A stretch of 64,000 bases of DNA, from contig NZ_QRGB01000001.1 in NCBI RefSeq assembly GCF_003449035.1, forward strand, positions 124,001-188,000, in the 5' to 3' direction. Position 1 is the stretch's first letter. Every line of letters starts with the position of its first letter. Positions 39,853 to 48,848 of the stretch are shown piece after piece. The position numbers and the translations under genes are program-made. The notes below the pieces were generated by a model that saw only the letters and a list, made by a program, of their open reading frames with translations, did not search any database and was not told the DNA's origin. Source of the stretch: Pedobacter indicus (GTDB lineage: Bacteria; Bacteroidota; Bacteroidia; Sphingobacteriales; Sphingobacteriaceae).

Positions 39853-40119
39853 TTATCTTTTCTTTTCAGAGTGTCCTCTAAATGTTCTGGTTGGCGCAAA
39901 TTCTCCAAGTTTATGACCAACCATATTTTCTGTTACGTAAACCGGAATAAATTTATTACCATTATGTACCGCGAAGGTATGGCCAACAAAATCAGGAGAG
40001 ATCATTGATCTTCTTGACCATGTTTTCACAACTGACTTTTTGTTAGCTTCATTCATAGAAAGAACTTTTCTCTCTAAGTTATGGTCTATATAAGGACCTT
40101 TTTTAATTGAACGTGCCAT
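39853..40119 (-). CDS. rpsS: 30S ribosomal protein S19
   Basis: An 88-residue head protein of the 30S subunit in contact with S13. Sequence [44 protein letters not shown] and [20 protein letters not shown] is canonical. Its start overlaps the rplB stop by 1 nt, and rplV follows 3 nt after it. Confidence 0.98.
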   Translation of the reverse strand: MARSIKKGPYIDHNLERKVLSMNEANKKSVVKTWSRRSMISPDFVGHTFAVHNGNKFIPVYVTENMVGHKLGEFAPTRTFRGHSEKKR

Positions 40120-40943
40120 TATTTTTTCCTTCTCTCGATGATATAACGATTCGATACTTTCTTCTTATAACGGGTTTTAAAGCCTTTAGCTAACACACCG
40201 TTTCTTGAACGAGGATGACCTCCAGAGGTTCTTCCTTCACCACCACCCATTGGGTGATCAACGGGGTTCATTGCAACACCACGTACTCTCGGACGACGGC
40301 CTAGCCAACGTTTTCTACCTGCTTTCCCCAATACCTGGTTGGCTTTCTCAGAGTTAGATACAGAACCTAGAGTAGCTAAACAAGTAGCTAAAATCATTCT
40401 TGTTTCTCCGGAAGGCAATTTGATAATAGCATATTTACCGTCACGAGCAGATAACTGAGCATAAGTACCCGCACTCCTTGCAATCGTTCCACCTTGACCA
40501 GGGTTCAATTCTATATTGTGAATAATAGAACCCAATGGTATATTTTTCAGAGGCAATGTATTCCCTACCTCAGGAGCAACATTATCACCAGAAACGATCG
40601 TGTCACCCACGGTTAAACCGTCTGGAGCAATAATGTAACGTTTCTCGCCATCAGCATAATGGAGTAAAGCTATACGAGCCGAACGATTCGGGTCATATTC
40701 AAGTGTAGCTACTTTTGCGGGGATATCTTTTTTATCGCGCTTAAAATCTATCAATCGGTATGATTTCTTATGTCCCCCACCGATGTAACGCATAGTCATT
40801 TTACCGGAATTATTTCTTCCTCCCGATTTCTTAATCTTCACAACCAATGATTTTTCAGGTACATTTGTTGTGATTTCAGAATAATCCGCGCCAATTCTAA
40901 AACGCGTACCAGGTGTTACCGGTTTGAATCTTTTAACTGCCAT
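40119..40943 (-). CDS. rplB: 50S ribosomal protein L2
   Basis: Needed for subunit association and peptidyl-transferase function. The 274-residue protein carries the N-terminal RNA-binding region and the C-terminal [24 protein letters not shown] signature, including the conserved histidine in VDHPMGG near residue 230. It lies 3 nt after rplW and overlaps rpsS by 1 nt. Confidence 0.98.
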   Translation of the reverse strand: MAVKRFKPVTPGTRFRIGADYSEITTNVPEKSLVVKIKKSGGRNNSGKMTMRYIGGGHKKSYRLIDFKRDKKDIPAKVATLEYDPNRSARIALLHYADGEKRYIIAPDGLTVGDTIVSGDNVAPEVGNTLPLKNIPLGSIIHNIELNPGQGGTIARSAGTYAQLSARDGKYAIIKLPSGETRMILATCLATLGSVSNSEKANQVLGKAGRKRWLGRRPRVRGVAMNPVDHPMGGGEGRTSGGHPRSRNGVLAKGFKTRYKKKVSNRYIIERRKK

Positions 40944-40946
40944 GTC

Positions 40947-41240
40947 TTATTGTATAGTACTGTAAAAGTCAATTACTTCACCATCATGTAACGTTATGAT
41001 GGCCTTCTTGTATTTTGGAGCTCGACCAGAAGAAATTCCAGTTTTTGTCTGACGCATTTTAACTTTCCCAGTAACAACAGACGTGTTCACTGACTTTACA
41101 TGAACGTCAAACATTTTCTCAACTGCTTGCTTAATTTGCAATTTATTCGCTCTATGATCTACTTGGAACGCGTAACGATTTAACTTTTCAGTCAAAATAG
41201 AAGCCTTCTCAGTTAATATAGGTTTCTTTAGTATTTCCAT
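40947..41240 (-). CDS. rplW: 50S ribosomal protein L23
   Basis: A 97-residue exit-tunnel protein and docking site for trigger factor and SRP. The sequence starts MEILKKPILTEKASILTEKL and has YAFQVDHRANKLQIKQAVEKMFDV VKSVNT (two parts), the standard L23 core, with the long basic hairpin loop reduced compared with the E. coli protein. Gaps: 1 nt from rplD, 3 nt to rplB. Confidence 0.97.
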   Translation of the reverse strand: MEILKKPILTEKASILTEKLNRYAFQVDHRANKLQIKQAVEKMFDVHVKSVNTSVVTGKVKMRQTKTGISSGRAPKYKKAIITLHDGEVIDFYSTIQ

Positions 41241-41241
41241 C

Positions 41242-41871
41242 TTACTTAGCTAATGCCTCCTCCAAAATTTTAACAGAATCTGCGGTGAGTAGTAATTTTC
41301 CTGCGTTCAATACATCATAAGTATTCAATTGATCAGCAGTAACAACTTTTACCTTTTTCAGATTTCTACTAGATAAATAAACATTATTATTAATAGCAGG
41401 CAATACCATTAATGTCTTTTCGCTTGCTACATTTAGATCAACTAAGAGCTTCGCGTAATTCTTGGTTTTGATAGAATCGAAGTTCACTTCGTCTAACACC
41501 AAAATATTACTGTCTTTTGCTTTATAACTCAAGGCTGATTTACGCGCTACCATTTTCAGCTTCTTATTGAGCTTAAAACTGTAATCACGCGGTTGAGGAC
41601 CAAATATACGTCCACCACCATTAAATAATGGTGACTTAATGCTACCAGCACGAGCCCCCCCTGTACCTTTTTGTTTATGTAACTTGCGGGTAGACCCTGC
41701 AATTTCATTACGTTGTTTTGACTTGTGTGTTCCTTGTCGTTGATTTGCAAGGTATTGCTTAACATCTAAATAAATAGCGTGATCGTTAGGTTCAACGCCG
41801 AACACAGCTTCAGGAAGTTGCACCTTGGCACCTGTTTCTTTACCTGATATGTTTAAAACTTTAACTTCCAT
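41242..41871 (-). CDS. rplD: 50S ribosomal protein L4
   Basis: Tunnel-lining 50S protein that in gamma-proteobacteria also represses the S10 operon. The 209-residue protein has the extended loop region KLHKQKGTGGARAGSIKSPLFNGGGRIFGPQPRDYSFKLN (short core: QKGTGGARAGSIKSP) and a C-terminal Rossmann-like domain. It lies 4 nt after rplC and 1 nt before rplW. The leader of this operon does not visibly resemble the enterobacterial L4 target. Confidence 0.97.
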   Translation of the reverse strand: MEVKVLNISGKETGAKVQLPEAVFGVEPNDHAIYLDVKQYLANQRQGTHKSKQRNEIAGSTRKLHKQKGTGGARAGSIKSPLFNGGGRIFGPQPRDYSFKLNKKLKMVARKSALSYKAKDSNILVLDEVNFDSIKTKNYAKLLVDLNVASEKTLMVLPAINNNVYLSSRNLKKVKVVTADQLNTYDVLNAGKLLLTADSVKILEEALAK

Positions 41872-41875
41872 CTTC

Positions 41876-42490
41876 TTATTTATCTACAATTACATAAGAA
41901 CCTTTCGCTCCGGGTATCGAACCACTAACCACCAAAAGGTTCTTATCTTCATAAACCTTTAATACCCGTAGATTCTGAACCTTTACCCGGTCACCACCCA
42001 TACGACCAGCCATACGTATACCTTTAAATACACGAGACGGCCAAGATGCAGCTCCTACTGAACCCGGCGCACGCAAGCGGCTTTTCTGTCCATGCGTCTG
42101 TGCAGAACCGGCAAATCCATGACGTTTTACAACGCCCTGAAAACCTTTCCCTTTAGAGGTTCCTGCTACATCAACATAATCCCCTTCTTGGAATACAGAC
42201 ACTGTAACAATGTCCCCCAAATTCTTTTCTTCCGAAAACATTTCAAATTCAACTAATTTACGCTTGGGCGTTGTGTTTGCTTTTGCAAAGTGCCCCTTTA
42301 AAGATGCAGGCGTGTTCTTTTCTTTCTTGTCATCAAAGCCAAGTTGAACAGCAGCATAGCCATCTTTTTCTTCCGTACGTATCTGCGTCACCACGCACGG
42401 TCCAGCCTCGATTACTGTACAAGGGATATTCTTACCCTGTTCATCGAAAATGCTGGTCATTCCTACTTTTTTTCCAATAATTCCTGACAT
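41876..42490 (-). CDS. rplC: 50S ribosomal protein L3
   Basis: Early-assembly 50S protein whose extension reaches the peptidyl-transferase centre. The 204 residues begin [34 protein letters not shown], and the central loop is [34 protein letters not shown] (core: [18 protein letters not shown]). The equivalent loop in E. coli is longer and contains the methylated Gln, retained here as Gln in the THGQKSR context. It is the first gene of the superoperon here, since the region upstream is too short for rpsJ. Confidence 0.97.
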   Translation of the reverse strand: MSGIIGKKVGMTSIFDEQGKNIPCTVIEAGPCVVTQIRTEEKDGYAAVQLGFDDKKEKNTPASLKGHFAKANTTPKRKLVEFEMFSEEKNLGDIVTVSVFQEGDYVDVAGTSKGKGFQGVVKRHGFAGSAQTHGQKSRLRAPGSVGAASWPSRVFKGIRMAGRMGGDRVKVQNLRVLKVYEDKNLLVVSGSIPGAKGSYVIVDK

Positions 42491-42565
42491 TTCTATTTAA
42501 TTTCTGTTAACGTCCATCGAAGCAGTAGGGCTTCGTTCAAGACATAGTAATTCCCTAAGGGACGG
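42491..42565 (-). promoter_or_regulatory. rplC 5' leader with two short hairpins
   Basis: About 75 nt between the -7 box and the rplC ATG. In transcript sense it contains CCCTTAGGG and, further on, CGAAGC-CCTACT-GCTTCG, a perfect 6-bp stem with a 6-nt loop. Such structures could be an autoregulatory site for the superoperon, but no match to a known ribosomal-protein leader is visible. Confidence 0.4.
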
Positions 42566-42596
42566 CAAAGATAGAAAAATTACAATAAGTATCAAA
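42566..42596 (-). promoter_or_regulatory. Well-formed Bacteroidota promoter for the ribosomal superoperon
   Basis: On the minus strand TTTG (42596-42593) and TATCTTTG (42573-42566) are separated by exactly 19 nt, the classical -33/-7 spacing of Bacteroidota housekeeping promoters. It is the best promoter in the window and reads toward rplC. Confidence 0.75.
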
Positions 42597-42616
42597 TACT
42601 TATGTTGTTTTTTCTT

Positions 42617-43264
42617 TTAATTTTTAACTTTTTTTTTGCTTCGTAGAACTTCAAGCAATGGAGGGACAATCGACAAAATAATTATAGCAAAAATCACAAT
42701 TGTAAAATTGTCTTTTATAATAGGTAATCCACCAAAAAAATACCCCAGAAAAAGGAAACTACTTACCCACAAAACAGCTCCGATAATATTGTATGACCCA
42801 AACCTCTTATAGCTCATGGTACCTATCCCCGCAATAAAGGGCGCGAAGGTACGAACGATCGGAATAAATCGAGCATAAATAATAGTTTTTCCCCCGTGTT
42901 TATCGTAGAAAGCTTGTGTTTTATCGAGATATTCTTTTTTTAGAAATTTTATTCTTCCGCTAAAAGCTTTAGGTCCAACATACTGGCCGACATGGTAATT
43001 CACCAAATCTCCCAGAAAACCGGCTGCTATAAGAAGAAAGCACATAAAAAAAATGTTCAAATCAGTTTCCGGCTTAGCTATAATCGCACCAGCAGCGAAA
43101 AGAAGCGAATCGCCGGGCAAGAACGGGGTAACCACTAACCCAGTTTCAGCGAAAATAATGAGGAAGAGAATCAGATAAGTCCAAGTTTGATATGAATTTA
43201 CGATTTCTACTAAATGCTCATCAATGTTTAGTATAAAATCTAGTAATGCTTGAATTAATTCCAC
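42617..43264 (-). CDS. DedA/SNARE-associated family membrane protein
   Basis: A 215-residue inner-membrane protein of the DedA family, members of which act as lipid flippases or scramblases (undecaprenyl phosphate or other lipids) and help maintain the membrane potential. The conserved core is visible: re-entrant segment FAETGLVVTPFLPGDSLLFAAG (about residues 40-60), RFIPIVRTFAPFIAGIGTMSYKRF with the essential arginines (about 127-150), and three or four other hydrophobic stretches. It lies between dnaN and rplC on the same strand but is separated from rplC by that operon's promoter. Confidence 0.9.
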   Translation of the reverse strand: MELIQALLDFILNIDEHLVEIVNSYQTWTYLILFLIIFAETGLVVTPFLPGDSLLFAAGAIIAKPETDLNIFFMCFLLIAAGFLGDLVNYHVGQYVGPKAFSGRIKFLKKEYLDKTQAFYDKHGGKTIIYARFIPIVRTFAPFIAGIGTMSYKRFGSYNIIGAVLWVSSFLFLGYFFGGLPIIKDNFTIVIFAIIILSIVPPLLEVLRSKKKVKN

Positions 43265-43289
43265 CTTTCTCTTCTTTAAAAAAACAACT

Positions 43290-44414
43290 TTAAGACTGAA
43301 CGTTCAACATTACTGGCATAACCAACATCAACACATCCTCATCTTCATCCGAGATGACGGGCGTTAAAAGTCCAGCACGATTCGACGTGCTCATCTCCAG
43401 CTGTACTTCCTCGCTATCTAAATTATTCAACATCTCAATAAGAAACTTAGCATTGAAACCTATTTCCATATCTTCACCTTCAAACTGACAACTTAAACGT
43501 TCATGTGCCTCATTTGAAAAATCAAGATCCTCAGAAGAGATGTGGAGTTCGCTACCAACAATCCGTAACCGAACCTGATGGGTTGTTTTGTTAGCATAAA
43601 TGACTACTCTTCGTAACGAGTTTAATAACAACAGACGATCGATGGATAGTTTATTTGGATTAACTGTGGGAATTACAGCCTCATAATCGGGATAGCGCTC
43701 ATCGATTAACCGACACACCAAATGGATGTTCCCAAACTTAAAAAACGCACTTGTCGAATTATACTCAACTGAAACATCAACATCTTCGGAAGGCAGAGAA
43801 GACTTAAGTAAACTCAGCGCTTTTTTTGGCAGAATCATCGAGGTTTCGGTCTCTGATTTTATATCCTTTCTTCTATATCTCACTAATTTATGAGCGTCCG
43901 TCCCCACGAAAGTTGTATTTTGTGGTGTTAGATGGCAGTACACCCCTGTCATCGCCGGACGCAGTTCATCATTACTTACAGCGAAGATTGTCTTATTTAT
44001 TGACTCGGCTAGAACGGATGCAGGAATTGTCACCGAAGAACCGTTATCCACCACGGGGATTTTCGGAAAATCCTCAGCATTCTCCCCACTTAATTTGTAT
44101 TTACCATCACCTGCACTTATTTCAATAGCAAACGTCGCCGGATCAACTGTAAAAGCAATTGGCTGATCGGGTAGTGTCTTCAGTGTGTCCAATAAAATCT
44201 TTGCAGGCACAGCGATCTTTCCTTCCTCTTTTGATTCAACCTGCATAAACGTCACCATACTCGTTTGTAAATCCGTGGCCGAGATAGTCAAAACATTGTC
44301 ATTGATTTCAAAAAGAAAGTTTTCAAGAATCGGCAACACCGTACTGCTACTAGATGCGCCATTAACAGATAACAATTGCTTTAGTAAAACTGATGTCGAT
44401 ACGATGAATCTCAT
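43290..44414 (-). CDS. dnaN: DNA polymerase III beta subunit (sliding clamp)
   Basis: Ring-shaped processivity clamp of the replicative polymerase. From the ATG at 44414 the protein has 374 residues, the usual length, starting MRFIVSTSVLLKQLLSVNG; the frame is open 25 codons further upstream but that part is unrelated to the family. Three DnaN domains are covered, and the C-terminus VISDEDEDVLMLVMPVML ends with the M-P-[ML] clamp motif. dnaA is not next door, so this locus does not resemble the dnaA-dnaN origin region of other phyla. Confidence 0.95.
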   Translation of the reverse strand: MRFIVSTSVLLKQLLSVNGASSSSTVLPILENFLFEINDNVLTISATDLQTSMVTFMQVESKEEGKIAVPAKILLDTLKTLPDQPIAFTVDPATFAIEISAGDGKYKLSGENAEDFPKIPVVDNGSSVTIPASVLAESINKTIFAVSNDELRPAMTGVYCHLTPQNTTFVGTDAHKLVRYRRKDIKSETETSMILPKKALSLLKSSLPSEDVDVSVEYNSTSAFFKFGNIHLVCRLIDERYPDYEAVIPTVNPNKLSIDRLLLLNSLRRVVIYANKTTHQVRLRIVGSELHISSEDLDFSNEAHERLSCQFEGEDMEIGFNAKFLIEMLNNLDSEEVQLEMSTSNRAGLLTPVISDEDEDVLMLVMPVMLNVQS

Positions 44415-44498
44415 AATGAAAATATATACCGCAATTATACACAAAAGTTGCGATAATCGCGGAATGAATTTAAAATTGAAAATGAACAAAAAATTACT

Positions 44499-45440
44499 TT
44501 ATTGAATAAAATCAGAGACCAATCCATAGTCTTCACGGTATTTTTTGAGCTGCAATCCCGCCTCAATTGGCCTATCTGTCGATAAAATATCCGCTCCCTG
44601 ATCTATCAAATCGTAATATAAAACATCCCCACGTACGGCAGCTTGTTTATCCAAGTTACCCATCGTTCCCAAAATACACATAATCCCATGCTCGTGTAGT
44701 GTGTTATAGACTTCTGAATCTGCTTCACTAGTACCGACAAATGCTACTAAACGGTTATCAGGCACACCTCGGTCATTAAGTCTTAGCAAGTCTTCCTTCG
44801 TACGAATAGATGCTGAGATCATTAGATCCGGTGCCAGCTTATGAACTTTGCTCGCCTGATCTGCAGAATAAGTGATTAATATCGAATAAGTTTCCGCCCG
44901 CTGCCCTCTAACCTCTTCAATCACATACTCATAAGGGACACCACGTTTAACATCTAAGGTAAAAATCACTTTGTTTTTGCCCCATGCCAATGCATCCGCC
45001 AAGGTGGGTACCCTGAATTCTGTGATTACTCCATCTGGGTCTTTCAACCGCAACTTTGCAAGTTCATCATAAGTATAATCTCTTACAAAGCCTACTCCAG
45101 TACTTGTTCTTTCTAGCCGATCATCATGCATCAGAACTAAAACAGAATCTTTCGTTATAGCTATGTCACACTCAATAATCACAGGCTGTTGTTTAGCGGT
45201 CTTTTCAAAGGTTTCAATAGCATTTTCAGGGAAACCTGGTTGCGGCCCTCCTCTATGGGCACTGACTAATGGAATCCGTGATTGTTGATAATTCATGAAC
45301 CGATATAAATCTTCAACTGTAGTCAGATTTATATCTTTTTTATCATGAGATAATCTTTTATATGAATCGGCTAATGTGCAAAAACTTAGAAACAAACAGA
45401 CAAAACTGATGTAAATTCGAATGTTGTTACTTGTCGTCAT
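44499..45440 (-). CDS. Glycerophosphodiester phosphodiesterase family protein (secreted or periplasmic)
   Basis: A 313-residue protein from the ATG at 45440. The N-terminus (IRIYISFVCLFLSFCTLADSY) is a signal peptide; the Cys in SFCTLAD might be a lipoprotein site (weak lipobox). The GDPD core is present: HRGGPQPGFPENAIETFE (catalytic His, about residue 63), ECDIAITKDSVLVLMHDDRLERTSTG with the metal-binding Asp and catalytic His, and TLDVKRG. It probably hydrolyses phospholipid headgroup diesters. Its start overlaps the end of mnhG by 14 nt; a GTG five codons upstream is an alternative. Confidence 0.88.
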   Translation of the reverse strand: MTTSNNIRIYISFVCLFLSFCTLADSYKRLSHDKKDINLTTVEDLYRFMNYQQSRIPLVSAHRGGPQPGFPENAIETFEKTAKQQPVIIECDIAITKDSVLVLMHDDRLERTSTGVGFVRDYTYDELAKLRLKDPDGVITEFRVPTLADALAWGKNKVIFTLDVKRGVPYEYVIEEVRGQRAETYSILITYSADQASKVHKLAPDLMISASIRTKEDLLRLNDRGVPDNRLVAFVGTSEADSEVYNTLHEHGIMCILGTMGNLDKQAAVRGDVLYYDLIDQGADILSTDRPIEAGLQLKKYREDYGLVSDFIQ

Positions 45441-45801
45441 CGGGGCTATTTTCACTTCCTATTATATTTTTTTCTTTGTCAAATCTTTCTTTCAATTCAT
45501 CCAAGACTGAACTCTTCCACAGCTTCGTACCAGAAAAATAAGATACCCTCCCGATCAATTGTGCCCCCACCGGTGACGTCAAGAACAAGAAGAGGATAAT
45601 AGCCAACGCTTTCGTCGCAACGGGCAATTCTCCAAAAAAAACAACGATACTCACCAATATAAAACCTACGCCGAGTGTGGTTGCCTTCACGGTAACAGAT
45701 AGACGCAGAAAAAAATCCGGCATTCTGACGATGCCGATTGAAGCGATTAAAATAAAGATCGACCCTAGTCCGCTAAAGAACATTACCAAATAATCAGTCA
45801 T
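45427..45801 (-). CDS. mnhG: Mrp/Mnh cation/proton antiporter subunit G
   Basis: A 124-residue subunit of the multisubunit Na+(K+)/H+ antiporter, with three hydrophobic helices and the family block GSIFILIASIGIVRMPDFFLRLSVTVKATTLGVG (core: IGIVRMPDFFLRL). The C-terminal third is hydrophilic and cytoplasmic. It overlaps mnhF upstream by 8 nt and the phosphodiesterase gene downstream by 14 nt. G is the last of seven antiporter genes. Confidence 0.93.
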   Translation of the reverse strand: MTDYLVMFFSGLGSIFILIASIGIVRMPDFFLRLSVTVKATTLGVGFILVSIVVFFGELPVATKALAIILFLFLTSPVGAQLIGRVSYFSGTKLWKSSVLDELKERFDKEKNIIGSENSPDDDK

Positions 45802-46069
45802 TCCTACGTCTCCTTTCTATATAATATGAATACGCTACCGTACCTAAGAATGCGATCAGAGCCAAAATCATCGCGACATCCAAAAATGTCGAATTATCAC
45901 TCAGTACACTAAAGACCGTAATCACAGCAATACCTATCGAAATAAATAACTCCAACGCCACGACCCGATCAAACGTATGAGGCCCTTTAATAAATCGATA
46001 ACATACCAGCAGCAATGATATGCTTAAAATAGGCATGATGATATAGATTAAATAACTATATAACGTCAT
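45794..46069 (-). CDS. mnhF: Mrp/Mnh cation/proton antiporter subunit F
   Basis: A 91-residue, three-helix subunit. The conserved block FIKGPHTFDRVVALELFISIG (about 27-47), with the Asp-Arg pair, marks the family, and the DVAMILALIAFLGTVAYSYYIERR end is typical. It overlaps mnhE by 4 nt (ATGA type) and mnhG by 8 nt, showing tight translational coupling. Confidence 0.93.
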   Translation of the reverse strand: MTLYSYLIYIIMPILSISLLLVCYRFIKGPHTFDRVVALELFISIGIAVITVFSVLSDNSTFLDVAMILALIAFLGTVAYSYYIERRRRND

Positions 46070-46542
46070 CTCAGCACCTCCAATAGTCTTCGTTCCAGAC
46101 CGTTTCTCAAATCCTCTACAAACTTATTTCTATCTTTCAAATACATCACATGTATAAAAATAGCACTTTTATCATCGCTAACAGCTATTATCAAGGTACC
46201 TGGGGTTAGCGACACACAGTTAGCCAACATCGTTATCTCAAAGTCTGTTTTCGCTCGCATCGGAAACATCACAATCCCCGGCTTCATGAAAAAGCGCGGC
46301 GTAATAACATCAAAAGCCACCTGGAGGTTTGCTTTCAACATTTCGTAGATGAAGAAAAGAGCAAAGCCTATAATTTTAGGAATTCGATTAAAATAACTAA
46401 CCCCTCCTTCCCTTAAGGTTGTGGTTCTTAAGATAAAATAGCCTAAAAAAAAGCCGAACAGATAATTTCCTAAGAGGTAATTACCTGTTAAGGCAACCCA
46501 AACAAAGGTTAACAGCAGGTTAATTAAAAATTGTTTTAACAT
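46066..46542 (-). CDS. mnhE: Mrp/Mnh cation/proton antiporter subunit E
   Basis: A 158-residue subunit with two N-terminal hydrophobic helices (about 4-40) and a further one near 57-75, followed by a soluble C-terminal domain containing the diagnostic ANCVSLTPGTLIIAVSDD block. MnhE stabilises the small subunits in the complex. It overlaps mnhF by 4 nt and starts 5 nt after mnhD. Confidence 0.93.
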   Translation of the reverse strand: MLKQFLINLLLTFVWVALTGNYLLGNYLFGFFLGYFILRTTTLREGGVSYFNRIPKIIGFALFFIYEMLKANLQVAFDVITPRFFMKPGIVMFPMRAKTDFEITMLANCVSLTPGTLIIAVSDDKSAIFIHVMYLKDRNKFVEDLRNGLERRLLEVLR

Positions 46543-46547
46543 AATAC

Positions 46548-48080
46548 TTAATTAACGTTCAAATACCCATTTCCCAAAACAGCCTGAATATAAGCCGACG
46601 TATCCATCATCTCACCCGCAATCCGCTTGGACACAACCATTACATATTCGGCACCAAAACCAATATAAAGACTGACGACAGCCAATAAAATCACCGGTAG
46701 CACCAACAATGTTTTATCAAATGTCCTCATCGAATCAAATCGATTGATCGCTGTCCGCTCTCCGGGTAAAAGTACAGGTTGCGGTTTCCAGAAAACTTCG
46801 GACCACATCTTTGCTATCACAAAGAGCGTTATAAAACTCGCCAATATAAGCGATATTACAAGCAAATAATTGTATTCCTGAAATGCTTCCTGGAACAAGT
46901 TAATTTTAGGCCAAAACCCCGATAAAGGCGGAACTCCTACAATAGAGAAAAGGATAAGAGCCATGACAAATGACAACTTAGGATAGTTTGAATACATGCC
47001 TCCTAGCTTGGGCATACTTGTTGTTCCTTTAATTCGATAAATCAATCCTCCCATTAAAAACAGATTTGTTTTTGCAATAATATCGTGAAAAAGATAGAAC
47101 AAAGCCCCCGCTAACGCCAACTCAGAAAACATTCCCAAGCCTGCAATCATATATCCAATATGACAAATTATCAGATAGGAAAACATTCTTCTAAAATCTG
47201 TTTTCACGAGCATCCCCAACGCACCCGTAATAAGCGTAGCAACTGCAATGTAGGTCAATAAATTAGTTGTGAACTCCGTCGGCACAATAATTAGGGTAAA
47301 AAAACGCAGCAGGGCGTAAATTCCCATTTTTGTTAGTAAACCACCGAAAATTGCAGCGATCGAAGATGGAGGAGTATGATAAGAGGATGGTAACCAAAAA
47401 TATAACGGAAATACGGCCGATTTAATACCGAAACCTATAAAAAACAGAAGTCCCGTGACGTTTATCAGAGGTCGGTTGTCTATCTCGGCTATTTTTAAAG
47501 ATAGATCCGCCATATTTAAACTTCCGGTTAATCCATATAAAATAGCTATCGCCGTTAAAAACACAACAGACGCTAACATATTAATTGCCACATACTTAAT
47601 AGCACTTTCCATTTGAGGCTTTTTACCGCCCAGGGTCATCAACACAAAGGATGAAATAATGACAACTTCGAACCATACATACAGATTAAAAACATCTCCT
47701 GTCAAGAAGGCGCCATTTAACCCCATGAATAAGAAATGAGAAATCGGAAAATAACCATATTTCATCCTCGCCTGGTTCACTCCAACCGTAGAATATATAC
47801 TGATACATAAGGCTGAAATGGATGTAAGCAATACCATTGTACTGCTGAACATATCCGATACAAAGGTAATTCCAAAAGGAGCCGGCCAATTTCCGGCCTG
47901 CATAATCAATATTCCCTCATTCCAGGTTCGAACCATCAAAGCGATACTCACTATCAAAATGGCCAAGTTTGCAGTGACACTTACTACCCGGTGTACAATA
48001 CTCCTGTTCCATAGTAGCAAAAGCAAAATTGCTGTTGCCATATGCATTATTAATGGTAGAACAATAAAATTGTCTGTCAT
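46548..48080 (-). CDS. mnhD: Mrp/Mnh cation/proton antiporter subunit D
   Basis: A 510-residue NuoN/NuoM-like proton-translocating subunit with about 14 hydrophobic helices. Features of the family are the conserved Glu in helix 5 (NLYVWFEVVIISSFVLM), the Lys in the AVFPLYFWLPSSYHTPPSSIAAIFGGLLTKMG stretch (core: LPSSYHTPPSSIA) and the GLGMFSELALAGALFYLFHDI helix. Subunits A and D are the ion-pumping parts of Mrp. It overlaps mnhC by 4 nt. Confidence 0.95.
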   Translation of the reverse strand: MTDNFIVLPLIMHMATAILLLLLWNRSIVHRVVSVTANLAILIVSIALMVRTWNEGILIMQAGNWPAPFGITFVSDMFSSTMVLLTSISALCISIYSTVGVNQARMKYGYFPISHFLFMGLNGAFLTGDVFNLYVWFEVVIISSFVLMTLGGKKPQMESAIKYVAINMLASVVFLTAIAILYGLTGSLNMADLSLKIAEIDNRPLINVTGLLFFIGFGIKSAVFPLYFWLPSSYHTPPSSIAAIFGGLLTKMGIYALLRFFTLIIVPTEFTTNLLTYIAVATLITGALGMLVKTDFRRMFSYLIICHIGYMIAGLGMFSELALAGALFYLFHDIIAKTNLFLMGGLIYRIKGTTSMPKLGGMYSNYPKLSFVMALILFSIVGVPPLSGFWPKINLFQEAFQEYNYLLVISLILASFITLFVIAKMWSEVFWKPQPVLLPGERTAINRFDSMRTFDKTLLVLPVILLAVVSLYIGFGAEYVMVVSKRIAGEMMDTSAYIQAVLGNGYLNVN

Positions 48081-48430
48081 ATATCTTCTTCGTGAGTATT
48101 TAAGTCATCTAAATTTTCTGAACCGGTAGCCAAGTAAACTTTCTTTAATAAGATAATCGCGAAAGACTGCAATCCAAAACTTATAACAATTGCGGTCAAG
48201 ATTAAGGACTGTGGTATTGGATCAGCATAAACCTCCATAAAAATATTCGAATCGGCAGGAATTACAGGAGGTTTACCCTCTCGAAGGTCGCCCAACAAGA
48301 AAATTAGAAGGTTGGCTCCATTCCCTAATAACAATAACCCCAAAAGCAGCTTTACCATACTCCGTCTAAGCATCATATAAATTCCGGCTGCATACAGAAG
48401 ACCAATTAAAAAAACGATTAATAACTCCAT
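48077..48430 (-). CDS. mnhC: Mrp/Mnh cation/proton antiporter subunit C
   Basis: A 117-residue NuoK-like subunit with three hydrophobic helices: ELLIVFLIGLLYAAGIYMML, VKLLLGLLLLGNGANLLIFL with the conserved GNGANL, and SLILTAIVISFGLQSFAIILL. The DPIPQSLILTAIVI motif is typical. It lies 4 nt after mnhB and overlaps mnhD by 4 nt. Confidence 0.94.
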   Translation of the reverse strand: MELLIVFLIGLLYAAGIYMMLRRSMVKLLLGLLLLGNGANLLIFLLGDLREGKPPVIPADSNIFMEVYADPIPQSLILTAIVISFGLQSFAIILLKKVYLATGSENLDDLNTHEEDI

Positions 48431-48434
48431 AATT

Positions 48435-48845
48435 CTAAATGCTTTCTGATATCGTGAACAGTATAGTTAGCGTAACCCCAATAACCACGATATAAACTCC
48501 AATATCAAAAAATAATGCCGTTCCAACTAAGCCTATAATCGGCAGAGGGTTGTCCATCCACATTCCTGTCATAAAGGGTTGCCCGAAAAATAAAGGCAAT
48601 AAACCACTCAGTATCGCTACCGCGAGCCCTATAGGTATTAAGAAAAAAGGGGGTCTTCGCAAAATCTTTTTCGTACTTTCCAGTCCATGAGCCAAAGAAT
48701 GCAAGATAAAAGCAATGGAAGCTATCAACCCTCCAACAAATCCACCTCCCGGTTCGTAGTGTCCTCGCAACAATGTGAAAATAGAGAACAACAATAAAAG
48801 CGGTAGCAAATAATTTGAGGCTGTCCGAAGTAAAAGAATTTTCAT
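48435..48845 (-). CDS. mnhB: Mrp/Mnh cation/proton antiporter subunit B
   Basis: A 136-residue subunit with four hydrophobic helices and the conserved [20 protein letters not shown] block (about residues 31-50), typical of MnhB. It starts 3 nt after the mnhA stop. Together with the MnhB-like domain at the C-terminus of MnhA it completes the B part of the complex. Confidence 0.94.
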   Translation of the reverse strand: MKILLLRTASNYLLPLLLLFSIFTLLRGHYEPGGGFVGGLIASIAFILHSLAHGLESTKKILRRPPFFLIPIGLAVAILSGLLPLFFGQPFMTGMWMDNPLPIIGLVGTALFFDIGVYIVVIGVTLTILFTISESI

Positions 48846-48848
48846 TTT

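Noticed and set aside
44415-44489. 25-codon extension upstream of dnaN
   Set aside because: No similarity to DnaN; the ATG at 44414 gives the standard start MRFIVSTSVLL.
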